Shown here one piece after another: positions 1 through 8,465 of a stretch of 64,000 nt of DNA. This stretch comes from Oscillospiraceae bacterium. GTDB taxonomy: Bacteria; Bacillota; Clostridia; Oscillospirales; Acutalibacteraceae. Below the pieces are notes generated by a model. It was not told the origin of the DNA. It saw only the letters and a list, made by a program, of their open reading frames with translations, and did no database searches. The first letter of the stretch is position 1, and every line of letters begins with the position of its first letter. The position numbers and the translations under genes were made by a program. The stretch spans positions 62,001 to 126,000 of the forward strand of contig CADBBH010000002.1 of assembly GCA_902792905.1 (NCBI GenBank), read 5' to 3'.

Positions 1-513
1 GCGACCCAGAATCCGCTTGGCTCGGCAGGCACCCAGAAGCTTCCCGAATCTCAGCTCGACCGGTTCATGATTCGCCTGACTATGGGCTATCCCGATGCCG
101 AGAGCGAAGCGGTTATACTTAAAAACGAGAGCCGCGACAGAGTCAATATGAGTTCGCTCGCCGCGATTATGACACTCGATGAGATTAAGCAGATGCAGCA
201 GGAAGCCACGTCGATTCATGTTGAGGATACGCTCTATGATTATATTTCCGCTCTTATGCAGTCGAGCAGAAACAGCGAGTGGCTCAGGAGCGGCGTCAGC
301 CCCAGAGGCGGCAAGGCGCTTCTTAAAATGGGCAGAGCCCGCGCCTATATCAGCGGAAGGAATTATCTGATCCCCGAGGATTTGCTTTTTGTAATGCCTA
401 TGGTATGCTGCCACAGAGTTACACTCAGCCCCAAGGCAAAGGCGGCGGGCAGAACCGAAGAAGAGATAATCGCGGAGATAATGAAATCGGTCGAAATGCC
501 CGTAATTAAATAA
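1..513 (+). CDS. MoxR-family AAA+ ATPase, 3' part (5' end outside window)
   Basis: The frame is open from base 1 and encodes the last 170 residues of a MoxR-type AAA+ ATPase. The visible part starts inside the sensor-1 region with ATQNP, then LPESQLDRF, which is diagnostic of MoxR proteins. The lid domain follows, with the sensor-2 stretch GVSPRGGKALL and a conserved ARAYISGRNYLIPEDL segment. Walker A and B lie upstream of the window. MoxR ATPases are thought to act as chaperones that help assemble or insert metal ions into partner proteins, usually encoded beside a DUF58 protein, as here. The next gene begins 39 bases downstream, so the three plus-strand genes to 4109 look like one operon. 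Confidence 0.95.
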   Translation, partial: ATQNPLGSAGTQKLPESQLDRFMIRLTMGYPDAESEAVILKNESRDRVNMSSLAAIMTLDEIKQMQQEATSIHVEDTLYDYISALMQSSRNSEWLRSGVSPRGGKALLKMGRARAYISGRNYLIPEDLLFVMPMVCCHRVTLSPKAKAAGRTEEEIIAEIMKSVEMPVIK

Positions 514-552
514 AATCACGATTTTAACAGCACCCCGAAAGGATGATGCGCT

Positions 553-1623
553 TTGATTAAAAACAGAATCGAATACGGCATCATACTTCTTGTCGCGGTG
601 CTGCTTTTTCTTTTCTATCATAACTTTTTCTTCTTCTATCTGCTGCTTATTGCGGTTGTGCTCGCGTTCGCAAGCTATGCCGTTTCAAAGAAAGCGTTTT
701 CCGGCATTGAAGTCAGATGCAAAATACCGCTTGACAGCGTGGGGGAAGGGAATGATATCCCCGTTGATTTTATCATCAACAATTCAACTCCGTTCCCGAT
801 GCCGGGAGTACGCCTTGATTATACGGTGAAGAACGGTTTTTATCCCAATAACGAAAAGCAGGAGATGACTCTGCCCGTCAGACGCGGGAAGCATTCATTC
901 CGCTGGAAAATCAGTTCGGTCTATGCGGGTATGGTGCTTCTCGAAGGCGAGAAAATGAGGATGCAGGATTATCTCGGACTCTTCGTTTTTGAACGCGAAT
1001 GGAAGGCGGACGCGCGCATAACAGTCCTTCCCAATGCCGATGATATCATTATGGATATCGTCGAGAATACGCTTGTCGAGGGCGAGGAAAACGATACCGA
1101 CGCTTCGCTTATGAGCGAGGATGTGACTCAGGTCAAGGAATTCCGCGAGTATGCTCCCGGCGACCGCATGCAGCGCGTCAACTGGAAAATCAGCGCGAAA
1201 TACGATGATTTATATGTCAAGGAATTTGAAAAGCTCTATGACAGAACTCTTTCACTGCTTGTTGAGCTTCGCCGCGACAGCGAAGAAATTGGTTTTCTTG
1301 ATGAGCTGATTACCGCATTCTGGTCGGCGGCGGTCAGGCTTATAGATTTGGAGATTCCGTTCAGGGTTCAGTGGTATGATAAAAAAGCGGGCAGATTCTG
1401 CGGCGAAAACGTAAACGACGAGGATACTCTTATTGATGCCGTCAATCAGATTTTTATGATGCAGAGCTATGATGGCTATGACGCTTTTGAGCACTATAAA
1501 GAAAGCCCGCTCGGCAGAAACGACTCAGCCGTCTATTTCACCACCCCCGGCTTCGGCGGAATCGATACATCAAAGAAAATAGGAACATATAAGGATAAAG
1601 TGGTTTTGATATGGCTGCAGTAG
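553..1623 (+). CDS. DUF58 domain membrane-anchored protein
   Basis: This 356-residue protein has an N-terminal hydrophobic segment (about residues 10-45, probably two short membrane passes), an extracytoplasmic or linker beta-rich region, and a C-terminal DUF58 domain. The domain is recognised by the REYAPGDRMQRVNWKISAK stretch near residue 200, the usual GD-x-R-x-(I/V)-(N/D)-W signature. The start is TTG, preceded by AAAGGATG at a suitable distance. DUF58 proteins (related to vWA folds) work with MoxR ATPases, but their substrate is unknown. The 3' end overlaps the following transglutaminase gene by 13 bases, supporting translational coupling. Confidence 0.93.
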   Translation: MIKNRIEYGIILLVAVLLFLFYHNFFFFYLLLIAVVLAFASYAVSKKAFSGIEVRCKIPLDSVGEGNDIPVDFIINNSTPFPMPGVRLDYTVKNGFYPNNEKQEMTLPVRRGKHSFRWKISSVYAGMVLLEGEKMRMQDYLGLFVFEREWKADARITVLPNADDIIMDIVENTLVEGEENDTDASLMSEDVTQVKEFREYAPGDRMQRVNWKISAKYDDLYVKEFEKLYDRTLSLLVELRRDSEEIGFLDELITAFWSAAVRLIDLEIPFRVQWYDKKAGRFCGENVNDEDTLIDAVNQIFMMQSYDGYDAFEHYKESPLGRNDSAVYFTTPGFGGIDTSKKIGTYKDKVVLIWLQ

Positions 1624-4109
1624 AGAAAAAAGGCATATTAAAACTGAAGAGAGAGCGAAGGGACAGCAAATACAGGGAATCTCTCGCGAAGGAGACGGGC
1701 ATCCGCTTTTCGCCTGATCTCACCGCAGAGAAGGAAGGTTTTCCGTATATCAAATATATCGTGAATGCCCTGATTCTTTTCTGCTCGTCATTCGGCTCGA
1801 TTTACTGTTTCATCACGGCTTTTGAGCTTCAGCTCAATATAATTCCCGCGGTGTTTGCCTGCGCTTTGGCTTCTCTTGTCTTTTCCTTTATGTATGCCGG
1901 AAAACGTGCAAAAATCGCGGTCTATCTGGTGATTCTCTTCCTGATAATCGCTCTCGGAACAACCTTCTATTCCGTTGTCAACAGCGGAGTGAGCGCGTTG
2001 AGAAACCATACTCTCTCATATATCGATACTCACAGCAATCTGCCGTTCCTGAGAGAATTCAATACATATTTCAGCGATGATTATGTTTCAATGAGCGTTG
2101 CCGCTGCCGTAATCGGAGTGGCGCTGACAATGATTCTCAATATTTTCGTTTCGGAAAAAATGAGCCTTCTCGCGCTGTTTCTGATAACATTCCCGATTAC
2201 GCAGTTCGGAATGTATTTCGATTATAAAGTATCAAAGACGGGCATGCTCCTTGTCGTTTCCGGCTGGGTGCTCGTTGCCGCCGTGAAACTCACCAACGCC
2301 TATAACGGTCTGACAGTTAAAATGATAAGCAAATCTTCGGTTAAGAAGCATAAGCACAGCTACGGCTTCGTCACCGATTCGAAGAATGTTGCTCAGATAG
2401 CGCTGGTCCTGCTCTCGACAGTCCTTATTGTTACCGGACTTGTCTTTGCGGTAATCCCGCAGGAGAGTTTTGATATCGCTCTGCCCACGGACGCTCTTAA
2501 GAGCGCGACCGAGAGACCTGTAAAGAATTTCCTCTCATACGGCCTTTCATCGCTCTTTTCGCCGACCAGCAGCGGCGGAGATCCGGGAAGACTCAGCAAC
2601 GTCGCGAATGTTTCTTACGACGGTATGACCGACCTCAAGGTCAGAGTTATCAACTACCGCGCCGACAGAATATATCTAAGACAGTATGTCGGAACAGTTT
2701 ATGAAGGCGACAATCTCAGATGGGTTAACAGGGAATCAAATGTCGAATATCCGCAGCACAGATTCAATTACACGGCCGAAATACTGAAAGAGGATTTTGA
2801 AGGCGAGCAGTTCTTCACCCAGAGCGAACACAGAATGACAATCCGCATTGTCGATCCGAATCTTATGAGAGAGCCGCTTGCGGTTCCATATTACGCACTT
2901 GTCGATAAAGATGGCTCGGTCAATTATTCCGGCAGCGGAGAGGTTCATCCGGTCAGCAGCGAAGGCGCTGATAAAGCGCAGGAATATACATTCTATACCG
3001 TTGATAAACCGAACGAAGATTATTCCGGCCTTATCGACCTTATCGAGGATGAGGAGAAGCAGGAGAGCTTCAGCTTAATCAATGAGATGATGAGTCTTGA
3101 CGCGCAGTCCGATGCTTTTGATGTGCCCGAGAGAAATATACCGGCAATCAAAGAATTTTGCGAAACCTACGGCATAAGCGCGGATGATGAGGATGTAACA
3201 ACCGAAGTTATCAAAGCGCTTGAGGACAATTTCACCTATACTCTCCAGCCCGGAAAAATTCCCTACGGCGAGGATTATGTCAATTATTTCCTGCTCGCGA
3301 ATATGAAGGGCTACTGCCAGCATTTCGCGACCGCGGCAACCTTGATTTTCAGGTATCTCGGCATTCCCGCGAGATACGCTGAGGGATATGTCATAAACCG
3401 CGAAGATTTCTATATGGGCAAGGATCTGACGGATGAAAAAAAAGAGGACTGGATAACCACTCCCTACAGCTCCGACAATTTCCCGACCGAAATAGATGTG
3501 CCCGATTCCTCCGGACACGCCTGGGTTGAGATTTATAAAGAGGGACTCGGCTGGCAGGTCATTGAGGCGACTACCGCCCCTTCGGATGACAGCGGACTTC
3601 CCGGTCTGGCAGGCATCTTCAGAAACAATCCGTTTTCCAACGCTTCCAGGAATATTATTGACGGCGTGAGAAAAATCAATACCGAGCGCACAAAATCCGC
3701 AGTTTTCCGCCTGTTTATCATAACCGTCTGTCTGCTGGCATTCGCTTATTTTGTCCGTATGGCATATAAAGTTATCCGCAGGCACAGGGGCTTTAACACG
3801 AAGAATATGCAGGTGAATCTCTCGAATAGATATCTGCAGCTCAAAGAAGTATTCATATTTGCAAACGGCAACGGAGAGGGGCTGTCATACAAGGAATTCT
3901 TCTCAATCCTGCTCGGCAGGGAAACGCTCGGCGAAATGCCGCCCGATCTTGCGGATAAGTTTGAAAAAGCGCTGTTTTCGGGTGATGAAATAATCGCCCA
4001 GGATTATTCAACTCTGACCGGATATATTAAAACCTGCCTCAGAGACACGGTGAAATCCATGAAGGCAGGCAGGAAGCTTAAGTATTATCTTGTGAATATA
4101 CTGTGGTAA
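1611..4109 (+). CDS. TgpA-like membrane transglutaminase-core protein
   Basis: This 832-residue protein has several N-terminal membrane segments (roughly residues 45-270), a long extracytoplasmic region with a transglutaminase-like cysteine-protease core, a further membrane segment near residues 700-720, and a cytoplasmic tail. Catalytic candidates are Cys569 in KGYCQHFATAATL and His636 in SGHAWVEIY, followed by an acidic IEATTAP stretch. The architecture matches the TgpA/DUF3488 family that accompanies MoxR and DUF58 proteins. The role is probably envelope protein or peptidoglycan-linked processing, but no substrate can be inferred. It closes the operon and is followed directly by a terminator. 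Confidence 0.92.
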   Translation: MAAVEKKGILKLKRERRDSKYRESLAKETGIRFSPDLTAEKEGFPYIKYIVNALILFCSSFGSIYCFITAFELQLNIIPAVFACALASLVFSFMYAGKRAKIAVYLVILFLIIALGTTFYSVVNSGVSALRNHTLSYIDTHSNLPFLREFNTYFSDDYVSMSVAAAVIGVALTMILNIFVSEKMSLLALFLITFPITQFGMYFDYKVSKTGMLLVVSGWVLVAAVKLTNAYNGLTVKMISKSSVKKHKHSYGFVTDSKNVAQIALVLLSTVLIVTGLVFAVIPQESFDIALPTDALKSATERPVKNFLSYGLSSLFSPTSSGGDPGRLSNVANVSYDGMTDLKVRVINYRADRIYLRQYVGTVYEGDNLRWVNRESNVEYPQHRFNYTAEILKEDFEGEQFFTQSEHRMTIRIVDPNLMREPLAVPYYALVDKDGSVNYSGSGEVHPVSSEGADKAQEYTFYTVDKPNEDYSGLIDLIEDEEKQESFSLINEMMSLDAQSDAFDVPERNIPAIKEFCETYGISADDEDVTTEVIKALEDNFTYTLQPGKIPYGEDYVNYFLLANMKGYCQHFATAATLIFRYLGIPARYAEGYVINREDFYMGKDLTDEKKEDWITTPYSSDNFPTEIDVPDSSGHAWVEIYKEGLGWQVIEATTAPSDDSGLPGLAGIFRNNPFSNASRNIIDGVRKINTERTKSAVFRLFIITVCLLAFAYFVRMAYKVIRRHRGFNTKNMQVNLSNRYLQLKEVFIFANGNGEGLSYKEFFSILLGRETLGEMPPDLADKFEKALFSGDEIIAQDYSTLTGYIKTCLRDTVKSMKAGRKLKYYLVNILW

Positions 4110-4117
4110 TTGAAAAC

Positions 4118-4150
4118 AAGGGCTGTTGCGATATGCAACGGCCCTTTTGA
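4118..4150. terminator. Bidirectional intrinsic terminator
   Basis: A hairpin with arms AAGGGCTGTTGC and GCAACGGCCCTT and a 5-base loop is followed by TTGATTGTTT on the plus strand and by TTTTC on the minus strand. It sits between convergent genes and can end both transcripts. Confidence 0.85.
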
Positions 4151-4154
4151 TTGT

Positions 4155-5015
4155 TTATGATTTCTTTGCAGTTGTTTCTTTTGCTTTTTCCGTTGTGCTG
4201 CCGGTCTCGGACTGCGGTGTCGTTTCCGGCACAGAGGTAACGGACTCTTCCGGCATTACGGAAGTCCCGGAACCGGTTATGTCTATTTTGCCGCTGCGGG
4301 TTTTCAGAATAATCTTATCTCCCTGCTCGTCCGATTTGAAAGTGCTGCTGAAACTGCCTTTTCCGTGAGACTCTTTGATATTGAGGCGGCTGCCCTCGAG
4401 CGCTTCAATGTTTATATCGCCGGAATCCGTCTCAACGATACAGTCGCGCTGGAAGGAAGGCTCTTTGACAAGAACGCTGCCGCTTTCAGATTCAATATCC
4501 ATTCTGCGGGCAAAAGTTTTGTCTATCTGAACGGGCGCGCTGTCCGACTCAACTATCAGCGCGTCTATGCATTTGCTCTCGCTGACATTCAAGCTGCCCG
4601 AGCCCGTGCGCAGAGTCAGATCCCTGACAGTCAGCCCGGATACCTGCGCGTTGATGCCGTCGCCTTTGATATCAAGGTCATCAAGCACCGTCTCTGCGGG
4701 TACTCCGACAGTATATTCGCACTCTTCTTCCGAACCGCATCTGATTTTCAGCGTGTTTCCCGCGACAAGCCATTCGATTGTGGAATCGGCCTTGCTTTTA
4801 GCGGCGGGCTTTTCCTCAAGAGAGAAATATACTCTCGATGTCGCGGTAACTGTCACGCTGCCGCCCGTGCATTCAATTTTGATGTTCTCAATGTTACCCT
4901 TGATTCTTTCGCCGCCCTTTGTGAATTTCTGCAGTTCGGGGAGTTTGAAGATACAGACTGCCGAGAGCGCGAGAAATACAATTACAGCCGCGATTATAAG
5001 TATTTTCTTTTTCAT
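4155..5015 (-). CDS. DUF4097-like secreted or anchored beta-repeat protein
   Basis: This 286-residue protein has an N-terminal membrane anchor or signal segment (about residues 4-24). A long run of short repeated beta-strand units follows, each with a pattern like 'ESDSGxVxV' or 'TxSGxI'. This is typical of DUF4097/adhesin-like right-handed beta-helix domains. The C-terminal 35 residues are rich in Thr, Ser, Pro and Glu and look like a low-complexity tail. AGGAGAC precedes the ATG. It is the last gene of a three-gene minus-strand set with phosphoglucomutase and a small membrane protein. The function is unknown; a structural or envelope-sensing role is only inference. Confidence 0.75.
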   Translation of the reverse strand: MKKKILIIAAVIVFLALSAVCIFKLPELQKFTKGGERIKGNIENIKIECTGGSVTVTATSRVYFSLEEKPAAKSKADSTIEWLVAGNTLKIRCGSEEECEYTVGVPAETVLDDLDIKGDGINAQVSGLTVRDLTLRTGSGSLNVSESKCIDALIVESDSAPVQIDKTFARRMDIESESGSVLVKEPSFQRDCIVETDSGDINIEALEGSRLNIKESHGKGSFSSTFKSDEQGDKIILKTRSGKIDITGSGTSVMPEESVTSVPETTPQSETGSTTEKAKETTAKKS

Positions 5016-5031
5016 AATCTGTCTCCTGCGA

Positions 5032-5265
5032 TTAATCCTTGCGGCCCGGCGTTTTTGTTGAAACTATTGTAACAACGGCAACCACGAGGGCTATCACACC
5101 CGCCGCCGCAAATATTATCCAGATTTTGTTGCTTCCCGTATCCGGGGAGGGAACGGTCCCGTCAGCAGCGAACACTCTGGTAAGAGCTATCGCGAAAACG
5201 CTGAGCACCATGAGCGCGCAGAGAAAGATTGCGATTATTCTGATTGCGAGTCCTCTTTTTTTCAT
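5032..5265 (-). CDS. Small envelope protein with signal peptide and C-terminal membrane helix
   Basis: This 77-residue protein has a KKRGLAIR start followed by a hydrophobic helix ending in the signal-peptidase-like site RVFAADG. A short Pro/Ser/Asp linker and a second hydrophobic helix (about residues 47-69) precede the positively charged tail KTPGRKD. The pattern (cleavable signal, linker containing PDTGS, helix, basic tail) resembles a miniature sortase-type sorting signal, but the usual LPxTG is absent. AGAGGCAG precedes the ATG. It begins 10 bases after the phosphoglucomutase stop, so co-transcription is likely. No family was recognised. Confidence 0.7.
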   Translation of the reverse strand: MKKRGLAIRIIAIFLCALMVLSVFAIALTRVFAADGTVPSPDTGSNKIWIIFAAAGVIALVVAVVTIVSTKTPGRKD

Positions 5266-5275
5266 ATTCTGCCTC

Positions 5276-6991
5276 TTATTCGCCGAGCATCGCTTTCATC
5301 GCCAGGGCGATTTCATCAGCCTTCGCCTGCGATGCCTCATAGGTTTCGCCGATGCCGGTAATGTAAATTTTGATTTTGGGCTCCGTGCCCGAAGGACGCA
5401 TAATTACGAAGTTGCCGCCGGGCAGAGCATAAGCGAGCACATTGCTTCTGGGAAGGGTAATCTCTTCCTTTTCGCCCGTAACGGTATCAAGGCAAACGCC
5501 CGTATTGTAGTTCCAGTGTCTGAGCACCTTGTCAGCACCGATTGTCTCAGGCGGATTTGCAGCGGCGTCCGCCATAATCTTTGCCATAGCAGCCATACCG
5601 TCCGCGCCCTCAAACGTGAAGTTGAGGAGCTTGTTGCAGTAGTAGCCGAATTCATCATAGAGTTCGCGCAGAACATCATAGAGAGTTTTGCCGATTGATT
5701 TATAGTATGCCGTCATTTCGCATATCATAAGCGAAGCCGCAACGGCGTCCTTGTCTCTCGCGTGAGTTCCGATGAGGTAGCCGTAGCTCTCCTCAAAGCC
5801 CATAATGAAGTCATCGATTCTGCCTTCTGCGTCAAGATTACAGATAACCTCGCCGATATATTTGAAGCCGGTCAGCACGTCAATGAGCTTCGCACCGTAT
5901 TTTTCGCAGATTTTGTCAACAAGCTTTGTCGAAACAAAGGATTTAACTACTACGGGATGCTCCGGGAGAGTGCCGAGCGCCTTTCTCTGTGAAAGAATAT
6001 AATTCACGAGCAGAGCGCCGATATCGTTGCCGCTAAGGAGCTTATATTCGTCGCCGGTCAGAACCGCCGTTCCGACTCTGTCGCAGTCCGGATCGGTCGC
6101 GAGAAGGAGATCCGCCCTGAATTCCTTCGTCATTTCAAGCGCGCATTCAAATACCTGCTGAATTTCGGGATTCGGATAGGGGCAGGTCGGGAATGTGCCG
6201 TCGGGCAGTTCCTGCTCTTTTACAACCTTTACATTCTTATATCCCGCTCTTTCAAGCACGGTGCGCACCGGGACATTGCCCGTTCCGTTGAGCGGGGAGT
6301 ATATGATTTTAACATCGCTGTTTGCAACTATTTCGGGATGAAGCGGCCTGCGAAGGCAGAGTGCGTAATATTCTTCGAGAATCTCATCGGCAACATACTC
6401 GATAAGTCCTTTTTCAAGCGCCGCTGCGAAATCCATCGACTTTATGCCCGTGAATATATCCGTCTTCTGAATATAGCCGTATGTCTCGGCGGCAGCCTCC
6501 TCGGTCATCTGATAACCGCGCGGGTCATAGCATTTGTAGCCGTTGTATTTTGAGGGATTGTGGCTGGCGGTGATTACAATACCGCTCGCGCATTTCAGGC
6601 GCATTACTGCGTAAGAAACAAACGGTGTCGGCTCAATCTTTTCATAGAGATAAACCTTTATTCCGTTAGCCGCGAGGATCATCGCGCTCTGTTTTGCGAA
6701 AACATCGCTCTTGATTCTTGAATCGTAGCCGATTACAACCGATCCGCCGCCTTTTGAATTGAGATAATCCGCGAGGCCCTGTGTTGCCTGACCTACCGTA
6801 AATGTATTCATTCTGTTTGTTCCCGCTCCGAGCACTCCGCGAAGACCCGCGGTGCCGAATTCGAGATTTCTGTAGAATCTGTCAAGAATTTCATCTTCGT
6901 TACCCGAAACAGACTCAAGCTCCGCGTGAAGCTCCGCGTCGCTCTCGGTGCCTTTGAGCCAGATTTCGTAAAGTTCTTTTACATTATTCAT
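5276..6991 (-). CDS. pgcA: Phosphoglucomutase/phosphomannomutase
   Basis: This 571-residue alpha-D-phosphohexomutase interconverts glucose-1-phosphate and glucose-6-phosphate (or the mannose equivalents) in the cytoplasm, feeding polysaccharide and sugar-nucleotide synthesis. The phosphoserine loop TASHNP places the catalytic Ser at residue 143. The metal site is TDPDCDRVG near residue 300, the sugar-specificity loop is GFEESYGYLIG, and the phosphate-binding loop is MRPSGTEPK near the C terminus. Length and motifs fit the long Bacillota PgcA-type enzymes. The start follows AAGGAGTGACGGG. The upstream promoter overlaps a long perfect palindrome, described separately. Confidence 0.95.
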   Translation of the reverse strand: MNNVKELYEIWLKGTESDAELHAELESVSGNEDEILDRFYRNLEFGTAGLRGVLGAGTNRMNTFTVGQATQGLADYLNSKGGGSVVIGYDSRIKSDVFAKQSAMILAANGIKVYLYEKIEPTPFVSYAVMRLKCASGIVITASHNPSKYNGYKCYDPRGYQMTEEAAAETYGYIQKTDIFTGIKSMDFAAALEKGLIEYVADEILEEYYALCLRRPLHPEIVANSDVKIIYSPLNGTGNVPVRTVLERAGYKNVKVVKEQELPDGTFPTCPYPNPEIQQVFECALEMTKEFRADLLLATDPDCDRVGTAVLTGDEYKLLSGNDIGALLVNYILSQRKALGTLPEHPVVVKSFVSTKLVDKICEKYGAKLIDVLTGFKYIGEVICNLDAEGRIDDFIMGFEESYGYLIGTHARDKDAVAASLMICEMTAYYKSIGKTLYDVLRELYDEFGYYCNKLLNFTFEGADGMAAMAKIMADAAANPPETIGADKVLRHWNYNTGVCLDTVTGEKEEITLPRSNVLAYALPGGNFVIMRPSGTEPKIKIYITGIGETYEASQAKADEIALAMKAMLGE

Positions 6992-7011
6992 CCCGTCACT
7001 CCTTAAAAATT

Positions 7012-7052
7012 ATTCCACCCTCTATTATAAAATATAAAGGGTGGAATGTCAA
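7012..7052 (-). promoter_or_regulatory. Phosphoglucomutase promoter overlapped by a perfect palindrome
   Basis: On the minus strand, TTGACA (7052-7047), 17 bases and TATAAT (7029-7024) form a consensus promoter. The arms ATTCCACCCT (7012-7021 on plus) and AGGGTGGAAT (7038-7047) are exact reverse complements 16 bases apart. One arm lies next to the -35 box inside the spacer and the other lies around the expected start site. This is the layout of a repressor operator. No regulator gene is adjacent. Confidence 0.7.
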
Positions 7053-7079
7053 TTATTTAATAACAATGGAAAGATAAGG

Positions 7080-8267
7080 TCAGACGAATAAATCGATGAT
7101 TACGGTTATCATACTCCAAAGGAAATTGCCTATACCGAGGATATATTTGAGAGAGCCGAGATCTTTATACGGAGTATCCGCCTGCTTTTTGAAATGAGCG
7201 TTTTCTGTTTTTACGCTGCCTTCGTAGGTGAACATCTCGTTTTCGTAATTCGTCAAGTCGTTTTCGTTGAGCGTAATCAGGCGGTAACCGTAGGGTCCGG
7301 GCTTCGCCATCTCGGCACCGTAGTTGAATCCCATCTCAATTCCGTCATAGGTTCCGGTAAAGCCCTCGATATGCTGATGACCGAAGTATGAGCCGATAAC
7401 GTCTCCCTGCTCCTTCCACGCCTTGAATAAAGGAGTCGGTTCGCAGGGGGCGTAGGCGAAGAAGTTGTATCCCGCGGCCTTTTCGGGGTCGAGGCGGTAG
7501 AATTTCATTCCCTTTGCTCTCGCGCCCTCGTCAAACGGGGAGCACTCAACGAAAAGATTTCCTACATCCGCCGGCTGGATGTGCTGGAATTCTATAGCCG
7601 GTACGGGCTCTCCGCCGTTGCTTTCCCTGATTTCGGATGATTTTCTCTTATACCAGTCAATCTGGTCTTCGTTCATCCCGTTTCTGCCGGTATCCATTAT
7701 CCAGAGATTGAATTTATCCGAGCCGTCGCTTCCTTTTATCTCAAGGTGATAGTCTATTCTGCCGCCCGCGTCATCGCTCTCGTCAAATGTGAGCGAATTC
7801 GAATAATTGTTATAAAGTTCGAGCCATTCTTCATTCGAAACTGCAACCTTGTAATCGTTGTTGCCCTGAACTATCGCAAACGGCACACCCGACGCCTCAA
7901 ATATATCGAGCACCGCCTTTGCCGCAGTTCTGACATTTTCAAATGTTTTTTCCTTATCGATTTCTCCGTCCTTTTCGACCGCGACGCCTTCTCTGAAGGG
8001 CTCATCATCTATTCCGAAATCGCCTGCGCGGCTGTCCTCTACCAGATCGCCGGTGAAGACTATCAGATCGGGCGTGGCCTCCTTTATTGCCTGCTCAACG
8101 AGATTGAGCATATCCGGCGCGGGATGGTGGTCATCCTGCGTGTCCGAAAGCACAAGAATTCTGAATTTGCCGTCTCTGAAGGTGAGGTTTTTATCTTCGG
8201 AATGCGAAAAGACTGTGAAACTTATCAGCATAACCGCCGCGAGAATCAGCGAAAAAAATCTTTTCAT
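7080..8267 (-). CDS. Secreted metallophosphoesterase
   Basis: The ATG at 8267 is chosen over one 11 codons upstream because GGAGG lies 7 bases before it and the protein then starts with a clear signal peptide (MKRFFSLILAAVMLISF). The calcineurin-like metal motifs appear in order: LSDTQDD, FTGDLVED, QGNNDY, and FGHQH near the C-terminal third. The first motif has Gln where many family members have His (D-x-H), so the metal site may differ. A hydrophobic C-terminal segment (about the last 20 residues) could anchor the protein. The substrate is unknown; extracellular phosphate-ester hydrolysis is likely. Confidence 0.88.
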   Translation of the reverse strand: MKRFFSLILAAVMLISFTVFSHSEDKNLTFRDGKFRILVLSDTQDDHHPAPDMLNLVEQAIKEATPDLIVFTGDLVEDSRAGDFGIDDEPFREGVAVEKDGEIDKEKTFENVRTAAKAVLDIFEASGVPFAIVQGNNDYKVAVSNEEWLELYNNYSNSLTFDESDDAGGRIDYHLEIKGSDGSDKFNLWIMDTGRNGMNEDQIDWYKRKSSEIRESNGGEPVPAIEFQHIQPADVGNLFVECSPFDEGARAKGMKFYRLDPEKAAGYNFFAYAPCEPTPLFKAWKEQGDVIGSYFGHQHIEGFTGTYDGIEMGFNYGAEMAKPGPYGYRLITLNENDLTNYENEMFTYEGSVKTENAHFKKQADTPYKDLGSLKYILGIGNFLWSMITVIIDLFV

Positions 8268-8301
8268 TGCGATGCCTCCGTTTCCTTGAAAATATATCAT
8301 A

Positions 8302-8330
8302 ATTATAATTCAAACTCGATTTTCAGTCAA
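8302..8330 (-). promoter_or_regulatory. Promoter of metallophosphoesterase gene
   Basis: Minus-strand TTGACT (8330-8325), a 17-base spacer and TATAAT (8307-8302) lie about 40 bases before the GGAGG of the secreted phosphoesterase. Confidence 0.75.
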
Positions 8331-8398
8331 GCGAAAATGCGCAAACGCATGGGGAAGAAGCATAAACGCAGCAGGTTTTCGTTCTCTTTATAAAATAC

Positions 8399-8427
8399 TT
8401 GATTTTATAAATAAATATTGTTATAAT
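8399..8427 (+). promoter_or_regulatory. Promoter upstream of propeller-like protein and ileS
   Basis: TTGATT (8399-8404), a 17-base spacer and TATAAT (8422-8427) lie about 40 bases before the ATG at 8466. It is the only obvious promoter before ileS, which follows 35 bases after that gene. Confidence 0.72.
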
Positions 8428-8465
8428 ATTTTGCGATTATTCTATCTGATAATTGAGGGGATTCT

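Noticed and set aside
3075..3785. Long minus-strand open frame (236 codons) inside the transglutaminase gene
   Set aside because: It lies wholly within a well-supported plus-strand gene, has no ribosome site and no recognisable domain; it is a composition shadow.
5032..5265. Sortase substrate
   Set aside because: The signal, helix and basic tail fit, but no LPxTG-type motif is present; PDTGS alone is not enough.
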